Positions 63,782 through 64,000 of a stretch of DNA of 64,000 bases are shown here, one piece after another. The first letter of the stretch is position 1, and each line of letters begins with the position of its first letter. The notes beneath the pieces were generated by a model. The model made no database searches. It was not told where the DNA came from and was given only the letters and a program-made list of their open reading frames with translations. This stretch comes from Corythucha ciliata (taxonomy: Eukaryota; Arthropoda; Insecta; Hemiptera; Tingidae). Location: the NCBI GenBank assembly GCA_038030265.1, contig CM075943.1:30814001-30878000 (forward strand). Direction: 5' to 3'. Both the position numbers and the translations under genes were made by a program.

Positions 63782-64000
63782 ACTAGATTGTATCATCTCA
63801 TGCTTGACTGGATAATAATGCGGATACTTGCTGCATAACATAGGTGAGCAATGTCATGTGATAAGCGTTGAGGTTTTTGACACCCTACATGCCCACTTGC
63901 CCAACCCCATTCACCCGTAATATCATTAAAACAAGGGTGTACCTAGTTTATTTCATTCCAAGGAGCGGGTAATCTTCCTCCGGTTTCTGGTATTTTAGGG

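Overview
The window is eukaryotic nuclear DNA, most likely from an insect. It is AT-rich, has few coding exons and is very rich in small palindromic transposons. It is dominated by one host gene on the minus strand: a furin-like proprotein convertase of the Fur2 type. I could join its coding sequence from the start codon at 62695 to the stop codon at 4415. It has 22 coding exons and 3,432 coding bases (1,143 residues plus stop). Every junction has GT/AG borders and the phases agree throughout. The insect assignment rests on the protein's close match, from memory, to Drosophila Fur2. I cannot name the order or species.

Layout, following transcription from right to left. Exon 1 (signal peptide and start of the prodomain) is at 62.6 kb. 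Exon 2 (rest of the prodomain) is at 42.2 kb, exon 3 (activation site) at 26.3 kb and exon 4 (catalytic Asp) at 23.0 kb. Exons 5-16 (rest of the catalytic domain, P domain, linker and first Cys-rich repeats) are packed between 16.1 and 13.5 kb. Exons 17-22 (remaining Cys-rich repeats, membrane anchor and acidic tail) lie between 6.3 and 4.4 kb. All four catalytic residues, the RKKR activation site, a membrane anchor and tail sorting motifs are visible, so the gene looks intact.

The large introns are layered mobile DNA. Notable items: a 2.8-kb element with 29-bp perfect terminal inverted repeats and a 9-bp target duplication, carrying a frameshifted THAP finger and a SAP-like ORF (33675-36478); a 499-bp TAA-flanked MITE nested inside it; a decayed non-LTR retrotransposon with endonuclease and reverse transcriptase (about 53880-55850); large CAGGGTG-ended foldbacks at 17.4, 28.2, 45.9 and 58.0 kb, two of them abutting another palindrome inside split outer elements; a 1.3-kb inverted array of roughly 140-bp units (60817-62126); many 130-330-bp MITEs with TA or TWA duplications; and a dispersed quasi-tandem repeat built on a GCCGCGAATTAGCG-like core. 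The right edge holds a tRNA-like gene with an unusual GGT anticodon beside a 72-bp perfect hairpin.

No bacterial genes, CRISPR arrays or rRNA were seen. No second intact protein gene was found inside the introns. Element boundaries and repeat families were read by eye and have not been checked by alignment or database search.
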